A DNA stretch of 64,000 nt from Lichina pygmaea (Eukaryota > Ascomycota > Lichinomycetes > Lichinales > Lichinaceae): contig OY730175.1 of assembly GCA_963422465.1 (NCBI GenBank), positions 2,232,001 through 2,296,000 on the forward strand. Direction: 5' to 3'. Positions within the stretch are counted from its first letter, which is position 1. Every line of letters starts with the position of its first letter. Of the stretch, positions 21,805 to 33,890 are shown one piece after another. The position numbers and the translations under genes are program-made. A model generated the notes under the pieces. It searched no databases, was not told the DNA's origin, and was given only the letters and a program-made list of their open reading frames with translations.

Positions 21805-22956
21805 GTAGTGCTCCGTGCAAAACCTCCACTGTAGTTCACTGTACTGTAGGTTTCGTGGGTCTATGCTGTAAGCATAGCTTCCTTGTGGTATTTCTTCTTT
21901 GATAGACGTGGGTTTGTCTTGGTCCCCATCAGAGGTGGTTAAGAGCTCCTGTCCCTTGTCCTGACCTGTCTGTTCTGGTAGGTCCTTGCCTCCTGATGTT
22001 GCCAGTTGGTGGGCTACTTCCAATGTCTGATCGTAGTTGTCCTATTGTTTAAGAGATAGCTGAGCCTCTCCTGGTGGGTCCTCTGGCTTGATGACATTCC
22101 AGTCTCTGTCGAGTGTATTAAGTTGCTGTCAGTGCACCTTATTCTTTGAACAACAGTCTTTCGCCATGTGGCCTAGCTTGCCACAGGCATAGCACTTCAG
22201 TGCTTTCCTTTTTTTGTTGTTCCTTCCCTTCGTGAACTTTCCTTTGTGGTGGACTGCATCCAGTTCCATGGGTGCATAGCTATATGGGTCATGTGGCAGT
22301 GCCTTGTTAGGTGGCTTGTAGTGGTTACTCACATGCCATGCGGGGTGGCTGTATCCTCTGTCATGGCACTTCTCCATCGCTCACTCAAATAGCTTGTTAT
22401 CAATGTTGATTACTTGTGTGATGAGCTTGTCCAGTGTGTCGACCGCTTGTCTGTTGAAGGTGATTTTATCCTTCATGTTTTCTTTGAGTCTATGTCAGTA
22501 CATGACTATCAGAGTGTTGTTGTCCCAGTTGGTCAGTACTGAGTATTGCTTGAACTGCGTGGTGTACTCTGTGGCTGAGTGTTGTTGTTTGATATACTGG
22601 ATTATTTGTATAGCCACTTTGTCTTTGTTAGATAGTCCAAGGATCCTTTTGATCTTGTCCTTGAATCATGTCTATTTTGTCATCCATTCTGTTGTGCTAT
22701 CATGGTCTCTGTTTCCTGAGAGATGTTTGTTGACGTAGGGCTTGATCTATCAATAAGCATTACCTCTTATGTAAGTGGTTGCAAAGAGGGGCCACTTTTC
22801 CTTAGACAGCTTTATCTCTGGTTGGAATTGAAAGTAGACTTGGAGTTGCATGAGCCAGTTGTCGACCTTGTTTCTTTCACCGTAGAACAGGTCTGGCTTG
22901 GCGACGCTAATCTTTCCATCTGGGAAGTTGGGGTTGGTTACTCCTGAGGTACTCAT
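21805..22956 (-). pseudogene. A1 gag, 5' portion
   Basis: Starts MSTSGVTNPNFPDGK at 22956, with the CCHC knuckle near 22150-22200. It continues the gag that stops at 8698. Confidence 0.85.
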
Positions 22957-22974
22957 CCTTGAGGGTCTTCAAAG

Positions 22975-23576
22975 TGTTGTGGTCTGTACTGTGCTGTCCT
23001 AACCAAGTATAGGATTAAGGGTGAGATGTGGAAGGCGGGTTGGTTCTCGCAGAAGAGGAGTGTCAAGGAGCGCGAAGAGGTTTGGTGGAATGTGGTGGTG
23101 GTGACACCTGATCAATGGCTTCATACAAAAGGATTGTATTAAAGTAGATCTAGTTGTCTGGATCATAACATGAGTTGAAGACAATTGTTCCATAAGGGAA
23201 CTATCACCAGACTATATAGTGCTGGCCTGTCAAGATGATCAAGATTGTCTTGACAGTCTTGACATCAAGACAGGTGAGATTGTTTTGACAGTCCCACCAT
23301 GTTATGTACCCTGCGTCAAGACTGGTGAGATTGTCTCGATGCTTCATGCATCCTGTGTCAAGACTGGTGAGATTGTCTTGATGCTTCATGCATCCTGCGT
23401 CAAGACTGGTGAGATTGTCTTGATGTTTCATGCATGCTGCGTCAAGACTCCTATGTGTGTCTCGACAGTCACGTGACTCCTTGTTGGTTGGTTACTTGAC
23501 TTCCATGGTGTCCTCTTGCCTGGCCCACGGCCTGATTGCCTATAAATAAGTGGCTCCCATCCTATGGGTCGTAACA
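22975..23576 (-). repeat. A1 5' LTR
   Basis: 602 bp with three iteron units. Its outer edge abuts LINE sequence at 23577 (CTACT...). If A0+A1 is one array inserted as a unit, CTACT should also lie outside the far LTR of A0, beyond the left edge of the window. Confidence 0.9.
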
Positions 23577-24809
23577 CTACTGTGAGAAAGCTTTAGTCTT
23601 TTCTTCAAAGGTTTTGGCTATTCCTTCTTGTGTTTCCAGGTCAGGAACCAGAGGAAGATCAGGAGTCTTGTTGGCTTTGGACTTTCCCCACTTTGCAAGC
23701 TTCCAGAACTTTGAAGAGTTGGCCAGCTCATGGATTTGGTGTCTGAAAGTGTTCTGTTTTCCATCTCTGACTGCCTTTTTCTTGAGCTTAGTTGCTTGCT
23801 CAAGTTCCTCTTGACTTGCTTGCCTTTTTTGCACTTTTCTTCTTACTCTTCTTTCCTCTTTAACCTTGTTTTGGATCTCTTGATTCCACCAGGGAACTGA
23901 GTGGCCAGATTGCTTCTGGGGCTGTGTGGATTTGCTTGCTATTTCTTGGAGAAAGTTGTCAAGATACTCCAAGTACTCATCCACTTTATATTTGTCTTGG
24001 AAGTGGAAGAGCAGGTGTAGCTTCTCACACTCTACTCTTGCAAGGTTTGAGTCCAGTGTTCTCCAGTTTCTTTCTGGTTTCCAGATTTTCCTTGGAGGAT
24101 CCAGGTCCAGGCAGGTTAGTACAGGTCTGTGGTCAGACCCATGAAAGAACTGAAGAGCCACTTTAGAGAAAATCAGAGAGTTAGAAAAAGAAGAAGAAAT
24201 AAAAGACAGATCAATAGCAGAACATGGTTTTTCGGAAAGAGATCTTGCTCTGGTAGGGGTGAAAGGTGCAATAGCTAAATCCAGATTTAAATCTTTTATT
24301 AGGTCTTGAAACTTGTTTGCAGTCTCAGAGTACAGTCTTCTTTACTTTGACTAGTCTGGGTGGTGAAGATTTGAGTCTGTGAGAAGAATATGTTGTCCTT
24401 GTTCTTGTAAAGCATTTTGGAGTAAACAGAGAAGAGCTTCTGATGCCTCTGTGTAGTTTTCTTGACTTGATGGGGTGAAGTAGAGATTATGTACCCAAAG
24501 AGAAGTAGGAGAGTTTTCCAAGTAGATTTCAAGAGAAACAAAGTCTTTATTCCAGAAGGTAGAATGAAGAGAAGAGAGTTTCAGATTTTTATTAATAAGA
24601 AAAAGTGTTCTGCCAATCTCTGAACAGTAGAGAGGAAGAAAGGAAGAGAAAACAGTTGAAGTGCTTGTTTCTAGGTGAGGGTTTTTCCAGGGCTCTTGAA
24701 GTGCAATAATGTCCACCTCTTGGAGAGCTGAGGTTGCTAGCAGTAGCTCTTGGACTGATTGGCTTTTTTGCACATTATACTGGAGAAGTGTCAGCTTTGT
24801 GTCTTTCAT
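23577..24809 (-). pseudogene. LINE ORF2, APE-type endonuclease part
   Basis: Begins MKDTKLTLLQYNVQKS at 24809, the usual QYN opening of LINE endonucleases. Further motifs: LQEPW, then TDSNLHHPD where the family has GDFNLHHPxW, and SDHRPVL (about 24130-24160). In-frame stops occur at 24351-24353 (TAG, where a Trp is usual) and two codons later. The frame is otherwise kept to the LTR junction at 23577, so the RT, RNase H and C-terminal zinc motif are absent here. Confidence 0.8.
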
Positions 24810-26194
24810 GCAGATATCTCAGCATCAAAGATCTTGAAGAAGTTAGCAGGTAGCTTTCCTCCAGAGTTGGCTGATCTTGAAGAAAGAATTTGCACTTCTG
24901 GGAGTGCACCTCTGAGTCGCTCTGAGCTTCTGCTTGGCTCAGCTGTTTTACGTTTTTTCTCTCCTGGTAGAGACTGAGAGAGAGGGAAAGACATAACTGG
25001 GGGGGGTTGTAGAGCTGGAACAGAGGTAGCTGTTGGGATCTCATATTTTCCTGGGCGTGTGTTCCATGCTTCTCTTGCCTTCTTGGCTGCTTCCTGGCGT
25101 ACTGGACAGACACTGGCCCAGGCTGGGTGAGCTTCTCTGCAGTTGCAGCATTTTGGCTTGAGAAGCTGTTCAGGAACTTGGCAGGCTCTCCTTTCATGCT
25201 GGCCTCCACAGGCACCACACACAGCTTTGTTCTTGCAGAAGCGTGCTTGGTGTCCATAGCCAAAGCACTTGAAACATTATGCAATGACTGTGTCTGCCAG
25301 GAAAGGTTCTGCTTCATGCATCCTGTGCCCCAGCACTAGCCCACTCTCAATCAAAAGATTGGCTTGTTCAGGGGTAGCCAGATCCAGGTGGAGAGAGGTA
25401 ACTGGCTTCTTTTGAGCTATAGCCTTCTTAGACCAGTAGACTCTCAGGATGGTGATTTGTTTGCTCAGAGATGGGTTGCTGTTCTGGATTATCTGGCAGG
25501 TTTTCTCCAGGTCTTCAGGTTGGATATCTTCTGTTCTGACTCCATGGATCAGAACTGGGAATCTCTTGGGCTGGATGGTTGCTTCCTTTGTGAAGATAGC
25601 TGATACCCAGGCAGGGTTTTTCTCTAGGAAGACTTTAGTCTCTTGGCTTTCTGTGTTAATAAGGATATCCTCTGAAGGAAGTTTCCTTACTGCTCTGACC
25701 TGCTTGTTGTAGGGGCTGGGTAGTCTGTCTTGAAGAGTCTGGAAAAGCTGGATGTGAGTTCTATTAGCCATGTCAGGTGGCTGGATACCAGGATGTACAA
25801 GAACTTCTTTGAGAATTCTTGCAGGTAGAGGGATTTGTGCTGGAATAGATTTTTGGACAGCCTGGGCATATGATAGCTTGGCTTCTTGTTTGTCCAGCCG
25901 CTTGTTGATATTCTCCAGCTCCTGGAAGATTCTGTTGGTGAGGCCAGTAGAGCTAGACTGGGCTTCTGTAGAGAAGGAGTTCTTTTTGATATTTTCCCAG
26001 CTTTTCAGAATAGATTCTGGGACTGGTTGGGTTTTGATCCAGGAGTCTACTAGTTTGTAGTCATTCTGGGGAGCTGGTTGGAGGGTAGGAGAGCTGGACT
26101 GGGTGCTAGGCAGACTGGAAGCTGGTTGGGAGAGTATAGCTGGTGTAGCTCTGGTGTTACTTTCTGAAGAGGTGGGTTTTTTCTTCTTGGGAGC
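24806..26194 (-). pseudogene. LINE ORF1 (gag-like, three CCHC knuckles)
   Basis: One frame is open from about 26194 down to 24806, apart from one TAA at 25277-25279. That stop lies directly before the first knuckle and probably replaced a CAA. Knuckles: CFKCFGYGHQARFC, CGACGGQHERRAC and CCNCREAHPAWASVC. Upstream is a conserved region (RTHIQLFQTLQ to VLGHRMHEAE, 25771-25280) typical of fungal Tad-like ORF1 proteins, which bind RNA and chaperone retrotransposition. No clear ATG was found at the 5' end. The stop overlaps the ORF2 start as ATGA. Confidence 0.75.
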
Positions 26195-26761
26195 TATGTT
26201 AGAGATTGTTTGGCACTGGTTGGGTGTTTCCTGTCTGCAGAGTACTGCCAGAAAGAAGAGTCACCTGGTTTCCCAGCAGTAATAATCTAGTCCTGGGACC
26301 AATCCCCAAGACTAGACTTTCCTGGGCAGCTTTTTCCAACTAAGCTCTGGGCAAAGCTAGAAGTATTAACCTAGACTAGGGACCAGACCCCCTATCTAGA
26401 CTTTCCTTGAGCCAAAGACTCTGCTAGCTCCAGAGTCAGTCAGACTCTAACCATTCCTCTTATCCTGAGACTCTCTCTCTGGTTGTGGGTAGATTGCTGG
26501 TTGTTGAAGAAGAAGATCGTGGATTCAAGATCACAACTTTTGACAAACAGGCGTGGTTCTCAAAGGTGATGGGTTTTCACCTTAAGGTTTGCGTGGTTTC
26601 AGAGAGGAACTCGGCTGTTTTCCAGAATATATGACAAATTGTGGTGTTTGTCAAAAATGATGGTCCTTGAAGGACGTGGTTCTGGGAAGAGTTCGCAGCA
26701 GGAAGACTGTAAGTTATACTAGTGGCTAGCTAGATAGTTTCAGGTTACTGATCCATCCTCT

Positions 26762-27272
26762 TGGTGGCGCAACGCCACGGCGACGACGTGGGAATGCCTT
26801 TATCGGTGCTTCCCGAGTCTGCAGGAACGGTTCGATGGCGCTGAGATCAACGAGCCACGAAATGTGCTATGCCTTTCATACCAACTCCATCAGCCGTTCG
26901 GGGAGTTCCAACTAGCTCTGAAGCCAACAGTAAGACTTGCAAAAGTGTGCTTCTTGGAGAATTTCAAAAAGGGGGGGCTAATGTGGTCAGAGCACGGAGC
27001 ACGTCTATTCCATCAGGACGTACTCTAGATTCCCAACGTGGGAGCTTGACAAACTCCCGCTCAGTCGAAGGGTCACCCTGACGACGTCCGACCCTGCCAT
27101 TCCGCCGCCAGACCGAGATCTCCTCGAAGTGCACGCAGCCATCGCAAAGATTCTGCACGCGAGTGGCATGGCCATGTACATTGACAGAATTCTTGGAGAT
27201 CGTGGCGATATCCGTTGTCTTGCTCAAGACGGGAGCACTGACGTGGCACGTTTGCTGCTCCTGTCATTCTGA
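26762..27272 (+). pseudogene. HNH-nuclease-domain host gene, 3' remnant
   Basis: Two exons can be read. The first ends at 26929; its protein (WECLYRCFPSLQERF, then EINEPRNVLCLSYQLHQPFG) resembles the HNH/DUF-type domain of fungal HNH-nuclease proteins, where an N-x-L and an H-x-x-F are conserved. Intron 26930-26990 (61 bp, GTAAGA, branch GCTAATG, CAG) keeps the frame. The second exon, 26991-27272, ends LLEVHAAIAKILHASGMAMY...DGSTDVARLL, the usual C-terminus of this family (VHAAIAxILHASG). The N-terminal half is missing because the Tad-like LINE lies upstream. The identity rests on remembered family wording. Confidence 0.55.
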
Positions 27273-27640
27273 GTTCTGGTGCCGCTCACGAAGACTTGTC
27301 ACGATACGACGGGAGCATTTCCAGAGTCCAGCATCTCTTTAGTGATGATGGTGATGATGGGATTGGGTTCGGATATTTTATTCCTTGTCCTGACCTACTA
27401 TACACGCCGGAAGACAAAAGTCTATTTGTGTTTTCCGACGAGGGTCCTGTTCTGTATCTCCTCGACACTGGCTGGACAGCTCACACTGCCCGTGTACAGA
27501 AGGGTTGTCTTGTCTTCCTGTCACCCTGTTACCCCATCACCCGATCACCCTCTCACCGGCCCTGTCGCTGAGCCCGTGAACGATGACCATGCTTCGACGA
27601 GTAAACCCGGAGGAAGACGCATCTCGAAAAGAAGGTCTGT
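27273..27640. other. Intergenic, convergent 3' ends
   Basis: 368 bp between the HNH remnant and the Mit1-like gene. No convincing gene, RNA or repeat seen. Confidence 0.5.
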
Positions 27641-30600
27641 TTAGCGGGTAGGAAGGACGTGCGTTCCTCCTCGCGCCCCACCACGCGCTCCGCCACGTCC
27701 GTGCCCTGAATCGGTTGAAGCGCCCGGGACAGTCCTTGGAGTCGCCGACGCAGCGGGAAGACTCGGGCGATGGCTGGACGGCCCAACCTCCCGAGCGCCC
27801 CCACCACCGATGGTAACAGCGTGCGCAGAAAAAGGCGCTTGCTGGGTGGGAGGACCGGCCGCAGAGACGTGAACGCTGGGCCCGACTCGCTGAGTAACAC
27901 CCTGAGAACCAAGCGAAGTACCGTGCGCGGGAACGGATGGGTCGTAGATGAAAGTGTTGTGGGTGGAAGAACTGTGGGTCGGGATGTGAATACCGAATGC
28001 CGGGCCCCCGGGGTGATGGCCTTGGCCGGGATGATGAATTTGACCGGAGTCGTGGCCAGAACCATGGCCAGGGCCACGGCCGAGGCCATGACCACGCCCG
28101 GTACCCGCAGGAGCACGAGAGACCGGGGCAGGATGATCGAAGACACCGGTGGGAGGAGCACGAACAGCAGACCCAGTAGCAGAAGCAGCACGACCGGCCG
28201 CAGCGACCCTCTCGGCCTCCAGCCGCGCAGTCTCGGCGCGCCTCTTCCGTGCCAAGTGACCCTTGATACCACGAAGGTACTGCATCGCGAGATCCTTCGT
28301 CTCTTTATCCTCGGGGCTATTCCTGATGCCGTCCATGATGAGCGACAGCTGTTCTTCATCGCGCAGATGCGGACACTTGTTGCCCGCGCCGACATGCGCA
28401 AGGTTGCAGAGCGGACACCGCTGGTAGCCGGCGAGCTTGAGCGGGCAATAGCCCACCGGGTGGGTCTCGTCGCACGCCAGACATTTTCGGACGCTGCCGT
28501 CGCCGGCGGCGTGCTCGTTGGTGACGCTGGCGCTGGCGCTTGACAAGGCCGTCGCCCATCGTGTCGTCGACCCGGAGCCGACTCCGCTGGGTGCCATGCC
28601 TGGGGCGGTCGACAAGGGCCAGGCGTACCGTGGCAGCGGATTGCTAAGTTTGGAAGGCATGGCAGTGGTCGATGCGCCTGGCCTGACGAGAGGCCGGAGG
28701 TGGGCTGACGTGGGGGTCTTGGTTAGTGCTGAGGTCATAACGTCGCAGGGAAGGCACAAAACCTTACCATATGTCTGACGAGGAGCTCCGACGGCCGAGG
28801 CACCAGACGGACTGACAGCATGAGGCACGCCACGAGCTCGCGCCTCACCCGGCTCGTCCTGACGCACCTCGTCTGCATCGGGCTCCTCATCGTCCGTCTC
28901 GTACTCGCCATCGTCGACGTGCCGGTCATCGAAGTCGGTGTCGCTCCTTGCCTCTGGCTCTGGTTTAAGAGGTGAGGAAGCCCCGTGCATGGTCTGCTGA
29001 GCGTAGTCGACAACCTGAAGAGGCCAGGTCAGCGACCGTCCAAGTCCAACCCCCGCAGATCGCAGGGCAACCCACCACGCGCCGCCGTTTACCCCTCCCA
29101 AACGTCTCTTGGGCTTCTGCGCGTCGCTTCGCAGCGTCTTGCTCACGTTCAACCAGCAGCTTGTCCCAGATGCTCGGGTCGGGCATTGTCTCCTCCGCCT
29201 CACTATCCTTGAGTCCATCCTGTAGGTCCCCTTGATCGTTGGCCCAGACCCTGGCAAAACTAAACTGCGACTCGGCCGATTTCTCGTCGTTGGTCTTCGT
29301 GTTCTCCGCCTGAGTTCTGTCCAGAAGCTTTTCGACCGACGCCACGTCGTAGCGGATATCCCTTTCGTCTTCGTCGTCGAACAAGGCTGCCGCTCCGTGC
29401 TTCAGGATCGAATGCAGATCCAGCTCCGACTCGTCCTCGGCGTCCATCTTCTCGATCAGAATATGGTCTAGGGCCATCTTCTTGCGCCCGATCTGAATGA
29501 CCTTCTCTTCGGCACTATCCCGTGTTACCAGCTGGAACACCAATACTTTCTTCTGCTGTCCGATCCGGTGCGCACGAGACAGCGCTTGGATGTCTTGGTG
29601 CGGATTGAAATCGGGATCCATGATGATGACCGTGTCTGCAGTCGCCAGATTGATGCCAACACCGCCGGCGCGGGTTGACAACAGAAACGCGAAGAGAGAC
29701 GAGCCTGGAGCGTTGAACGTGTCAATCTTCTTCTGTTTCTGAAGGCTGCCAGTGCTCCCGTCCAGTCGTTCAAACGGCAAGCCAAGACCGTCGAGGAAGT
29801 CCTCTACAACGCTCTGCACCTGATTAGCTCGCACCGAATACGTTGCTCTTGCCGCCACTCACCAGCATTTCAAGAAACTGACTGAAGATCAAGACCCGAT
29901 GACCGCGCCCCTTCAGAGCCGGTAGCATGATCTCAAGCAGCCGGAGTTTCGATGATGCATCCACGAGAGTGCGGTGTGACACCCCTGCGTCGAGACTCCG
30001 CTCCTCGATGGATTTGCTGTAGATGAACGGATGGCAGAGGCATTTTCTCAGCTGCATCAAGATGTTGTTCAGGTTGCTCCGCTCGGTCTTTTTCAGCTGA
30101 TGGGTCTCTCGCCGGAAGATCGACTTGATGAGGTCTGGATTCCTCGCAAGAATTGACTTATACAGCCTCTTTTGGAGAACCGTCATCGACACGGGAATGA
30201 TGATCTGGGCCATTGGCGGCAGAAAAGTCAAGACTTGCGCCTTGGTCCGGCGCAGGAAGAACGGTCGGATCAGATCGTGCAAGCGAGTCACGGATTCTGC
30301 ATCTAACACGGCGTATTCTTCTTCCAGCTCGGCGGCGTAGAGACTGCTGTCCAAGAACTGCAGCAGGTTGAACAGTTCGCGAGTGTTGTTCTGGAGCGGC
30401 GTGCCTGCTCAAATTTAGCATCGGCGACGATATGAACGGAAAGCTTCAACCTTACCTGTGAGCAGGATCTTGAATGGAACCTTGAGGGCGTTAAGAGCAC
30501 CGTAAAGGAGGTTCTTATCGTTTTTGAGCCGCTGGCCTTCATCGACGACCAAGCCAGCCCACGGAATCCGCCTCAAGAAAGCTCGGCTGCTATCATCCAC

Positions 30601-33353
30601 CGGCGTCTCATAAGAAGTGATGACGATGTGGCATCTCAAGTCTCTTTTGCCGCTCACGCACAGCTCATGTTTCATCGCGACCTCCCTGGCTTCGATACTT
30701 CCGTAGTACGCCACGGCGCGGAGGCTCGGTGCCCATCTCTTGATCTCACGTCTCCAGTTGAGGCACGTTGAATTCGGGACGACAATCAGAAAGGGCCAGC
30801 AGCCGTGGTCGTGGACGAGCGTGGTCAGCAATCCGATCACCTGTATAGTCTTTCCCAAGCCCATCTCGTCCGCAAGGATGGCGTTCTGACTCTGGTACCA
30901 CTTGTACAACAGCCAGTTCAACCCATCCAGCTGATAGTCCATCATCTTTCCACCAGCCAGCTTGGCCGGCTGCTCCTTCTTCAGGAGGGTCTTCTGAAAG
31001 TTCCTGGATCTGACATCCTCCAGTTTGTCCCTCAAATCCTTCTGGTTCGGCAGATGGATATGTCGTCCTAGTACCCAGTCGTTGTATGCTAGCACAAACT
31101 CCTCCCAGCGATTGCCATCTTCTGGTTTCGGCACTTCTTCCCATACGATCTCGTCATAGCCTAGTCCCTTGTATTTGACGAGAGCCAATTCCACATCAGT
31201 GACCCTGTCTCTCTCTGCCTCCTCGCTCTGTCCGTCACCAACGGTGTCATCCGAGTATTCGACGTCCAGTACAATGTCGATCGTGATGTATTCTTCCGGA
31301 ACAGCCTCGTCCGTCGTCAATTTCGGGAGGTTGTAACCGTGATCGTGTTTTGCAAAGGCCTTTCGCATTGCAGCAGCGGTGACACCCCACACCCAAGCCC
31401 CTGGCCTCCAGCTTGCCTGCAGATACGACCGCCCTTGCCACTTCACCAGATACTCCTTTTCGTCTTCGTCAACCATATCTACCGTGAAGCCCGAGTTGAT
31501 GGTGTCAAGGTCTGTAGGTCTCCAAGCCACGAGCGCCTGCAGTCTGCCCGGCGTGCTTCGGCAGTCGAGACAGGCCCAGTCCTTGTTGTACTGTGTGAAT
31601 CGCTTATCGGCAGCGTTGGCTTCGTCGGGATCTTCCTCCTCGGCCTGAGCATCAGGCGGTGGTAGGTGCTCGAAGTGAAAGGCTCGTTTGCAAGCTTGGC
31701 AACGGAACAGGATGCTCTCTACGTCATTGATCAACGCCTGATCGACCCCAACAACAGGGTCCTCGCCACCGTTCTCCTCCCTCTCTCGCTCCTCTTGCTT
31801 TGCTGTTTTCCGATGTCGAAAAGGGGCACAGGAGGGCCCGGCTTCTTCGCAGACCTGACAGATGTCGAGACGAGGAGCCTTAGGCTCTTTCTTCCGGTGG
31901 GCATTCACGCAACGTCGGCATTGGAGAACAAAGTCTTCATCGGCAATCTTGGTGACCAGGTGGTCCCTGCTGTTGCGGTGTCCCAAACAGCCTTTGTGAT
32001 GAGCGAGCACACAGCCTTGGCAGAACACGAGCAGGCCTTTGATGTCGCTGTCGCCATAGTCACCGCATGTGTCGCACGTCTGCTGGTGCCTGAGACGAAA
32101 ATCGTCGTCCGACTGTCGTTTGAATGTTTCTCTCGCTCCAATGGCCCTCGAACCTGAACGACCACTGTCGTGAATCTCCTGGTTCCAAATCTCGTCTTCC
32201 GTGCGTTCTCGCATGCTCTTCATGGGTCGTCCAACCCTTTCGGATCTTCGAATCCCTTGCGTTTGCAGTCGCATACCTAATCTTGACGATGAATCTGACC
32301 CGCCGTGTACGACTCGTTTGCGGAGATATGGTCCTGCAGAAGACTTGCTTCTTTTCCTCTTTTTGAGCCTTCCCCCAACTGTCTTCGGCGAATTCTCATA
32401 ACTTGAGCTCTCGTCTTCCGCGGCTTCCTCGTCCCAGGAACCCTCAAGCTCATGCTCATCATCGAATTCGAATGTAGCACGAGCTTGACGACCGCGACGG
32501 AGTCTGAGCATCCTAGTCGTGTTGGGAAATCTCTCTTGATCTTGGGCTGAATGTTAGAATCCTTTCTAAAGTGCAAAACAGGTCTCGTACTCCACCAGGC
32601 TTTCGGTGAGCATGAAGCAAGAGTGTGGTGGCCCGGCTCACCCTCATCTGATGATTGTATCGCATAAGCACCGACGTTGCCGGGCAATCTTTCACTTCTT
32701 CCACGTGAGCTCTGATTGTGGAATGAAATCAGATCATCATCGGCGTCTGAGGTGGATGTCGACACCGAAGTGATGCTCAGGTCGTGCCTTTGTCTGCTGC
32801 GTCTAAGAGCTGTGATGGCCTGAAACTGATCAAGCTCGGTCTGACCGTTTGTACGCCGAATCAATCGAGAATCGCGAATCTGGCATAGAGCAATGAATTA
32901 GTATAGTAACAGCTGCATCGTCAGATGGAACAACGGGCCAGGGTCATAGCAAGCAAGGAGCCAGCCATGCATTAGATTCGGGAGTGTTCGCGGATCTGAA
33001 CATGTGATTGTTTCCGCCCAAGTACGTACGCCGACACGGAGCCCGGTCCCAAGCACGACCTGATGATATGAGACGCCGTCAAAGACTCCTAGTCCCTTGG
33101 TAACCCTCTTGATGACATATTCCTTCGGAACATCAATGTAGCCGTCTCGGTTTCTGACTGGGTTGACGACTACTTCCACCTTCGTTCGTTCTGACCGCCG
33201 CCCTGGGCTCACATTCGACGGCAAAGATAAGGCTGCTGCTCTGTCGTTCAGTGTCTCTGCGGGGCTGTAGAATCGCTCGTTCCGTCTTTCATCCCCTGTC
33301 GTGTCTGTCGACGGCGATCGGCGAGTGCCGAAGACATGTGCTGAATTTTCCAT
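27641..33353 (-). CDS. mit1: Mit1/CHD3-like SNF2 chromatin remodeler
   Basis: Seven exons: 33353-33030, 32879-32642, 32546-30456, 30404-29863, 29819-29076, 29014-28768, 28704-27641. Introns are 150, 95, 51, 43, 61 and 63 bp, all GT..AG with CTAAC/CTAAT-type branch sites. The sum is 5250 nt, giving 1749 aa. Domains: two PHD-like Cys/His clusters (about 345-410 and 427-525), two chromo-like segments (YLVKWQGRSY near 553; ELALVKYKGL near 640), SNF2 ATPase with DEMGLGKT (near 750) and DEGQ as motif II (near 856), helicase C with SRAHRIGQ, and a C-terminal zinc-binding motif (CLACDETHPVGYC...CPLCNLAHVGAGNKC, about 1480-1530) characteristic of fungal Mit1 homologs. In fission yeast Mit1 is the remodeling ATPase of SHREC, used in heterochromatin silencing. 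The tail is Gly/His/Arg-rich. The 63-bp last intron is in-frame and stop-free, so its splicing is the least certain point. Confidence 0.88.
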
Positions 33354-33890
33354 GTTGCCCTGTGATGGACGGATGATCCCGGTCCCTGGAGCTTAGCGAT
33401 GGCACTTCTGTGAGTCACATCTGTCCAGAACACATGCTCGTAGGTTAACACAGAAGCTCAACCAATCGCGCCTATGATGACGATGCCTTGAAGTTGGTAG
33501 CATCGTGGGACATAAGGTAGACGCGTGTGACGCGTTAATGAGGACCCCGAACGATAAGGTTTCCGTACCTTGCAGGGCATGCCCGAGCCAGGCTTCGGTA
33601 CTGAAGTAGTACATACGTAGACCCGAGCGGGTAGCCGTGGGGGTTGTAATTAGGGTAGCACGAACAGCCACTGGAGCCTGAAGTGGGGCTTATAACCCCT
33701 CCGTGCCCTATTTGCTTAGGCTTCTCTCACCACTTCCGGAGCCAAATTTTAAGCCTCCTTGTGATGTCAAGCTTCACAGAGCAAACTTTTCGAGGCGCAC
33801 TTGTTTCGTGGTGAATCGTCAAAAGTTCGAGCAACGCTTACACTGTGCGCTGAACGAACGCAGGAGCGTCCAGACGCCGAGCTCCTTCCC
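33354..33890. promoter_or_regulatory. Divergent promoter region, mit1-like / MRM1
   Basis: 537 bp between two divergently transcribed starts. No TATA or known operator stands out. Confidence 0.45.

Larger units (their letters stand above)
4015..23576 (-). mobile_element. Family A chromovirus A1, split by A2
   Basis: Full extent of A1: 3' LTR 4015-4529, internal 4530-8698, then the A2 insertion (8699-21799 plus its 5-bp duplication), then the rest of gag (21805-22974), and the 5' LTR 22975-23576. The two gag pieces match the uninterrupted order of A0 and A3 on either side of the A2 junction, and the GTGCA duplication fits exactly. The element is decayed with many breaks. The first 250 bp of its two LTRs differ at roughly 9% of positions, though the 3' LTR may have been exchanged by recombination with A0. 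Confidence 0.88.
23577..26700 (-). mobile_element. Tad-clade LINE (non-LTR retrotransposon), 3' part cut off by the A0/A1 array
   Basis: Minus-strand LINE with ORF1 (about 26194-24806) and ORF2 (24809-23577). ORF1 has a basic N-terminus, an RRM-like central region and three CCHC-type knuckles. ORF2 starts with an APE-type endonuclease. The RT part is missing because the LTR array is inserted at 23577; the remainder should lie left of the window. The 5' boundary is not sharp: 26200-26700 looks like 5' UTR, and host sequence is recognisable from about 26744. Confidence 0.8.

Noticed and set aside
27770-28543. 257-codon plus-strand frame opposite the Mit1-like tail
   Set aside because: It is the complement of the low-complexity Gly/His/Arg coding tail and has no independent support.
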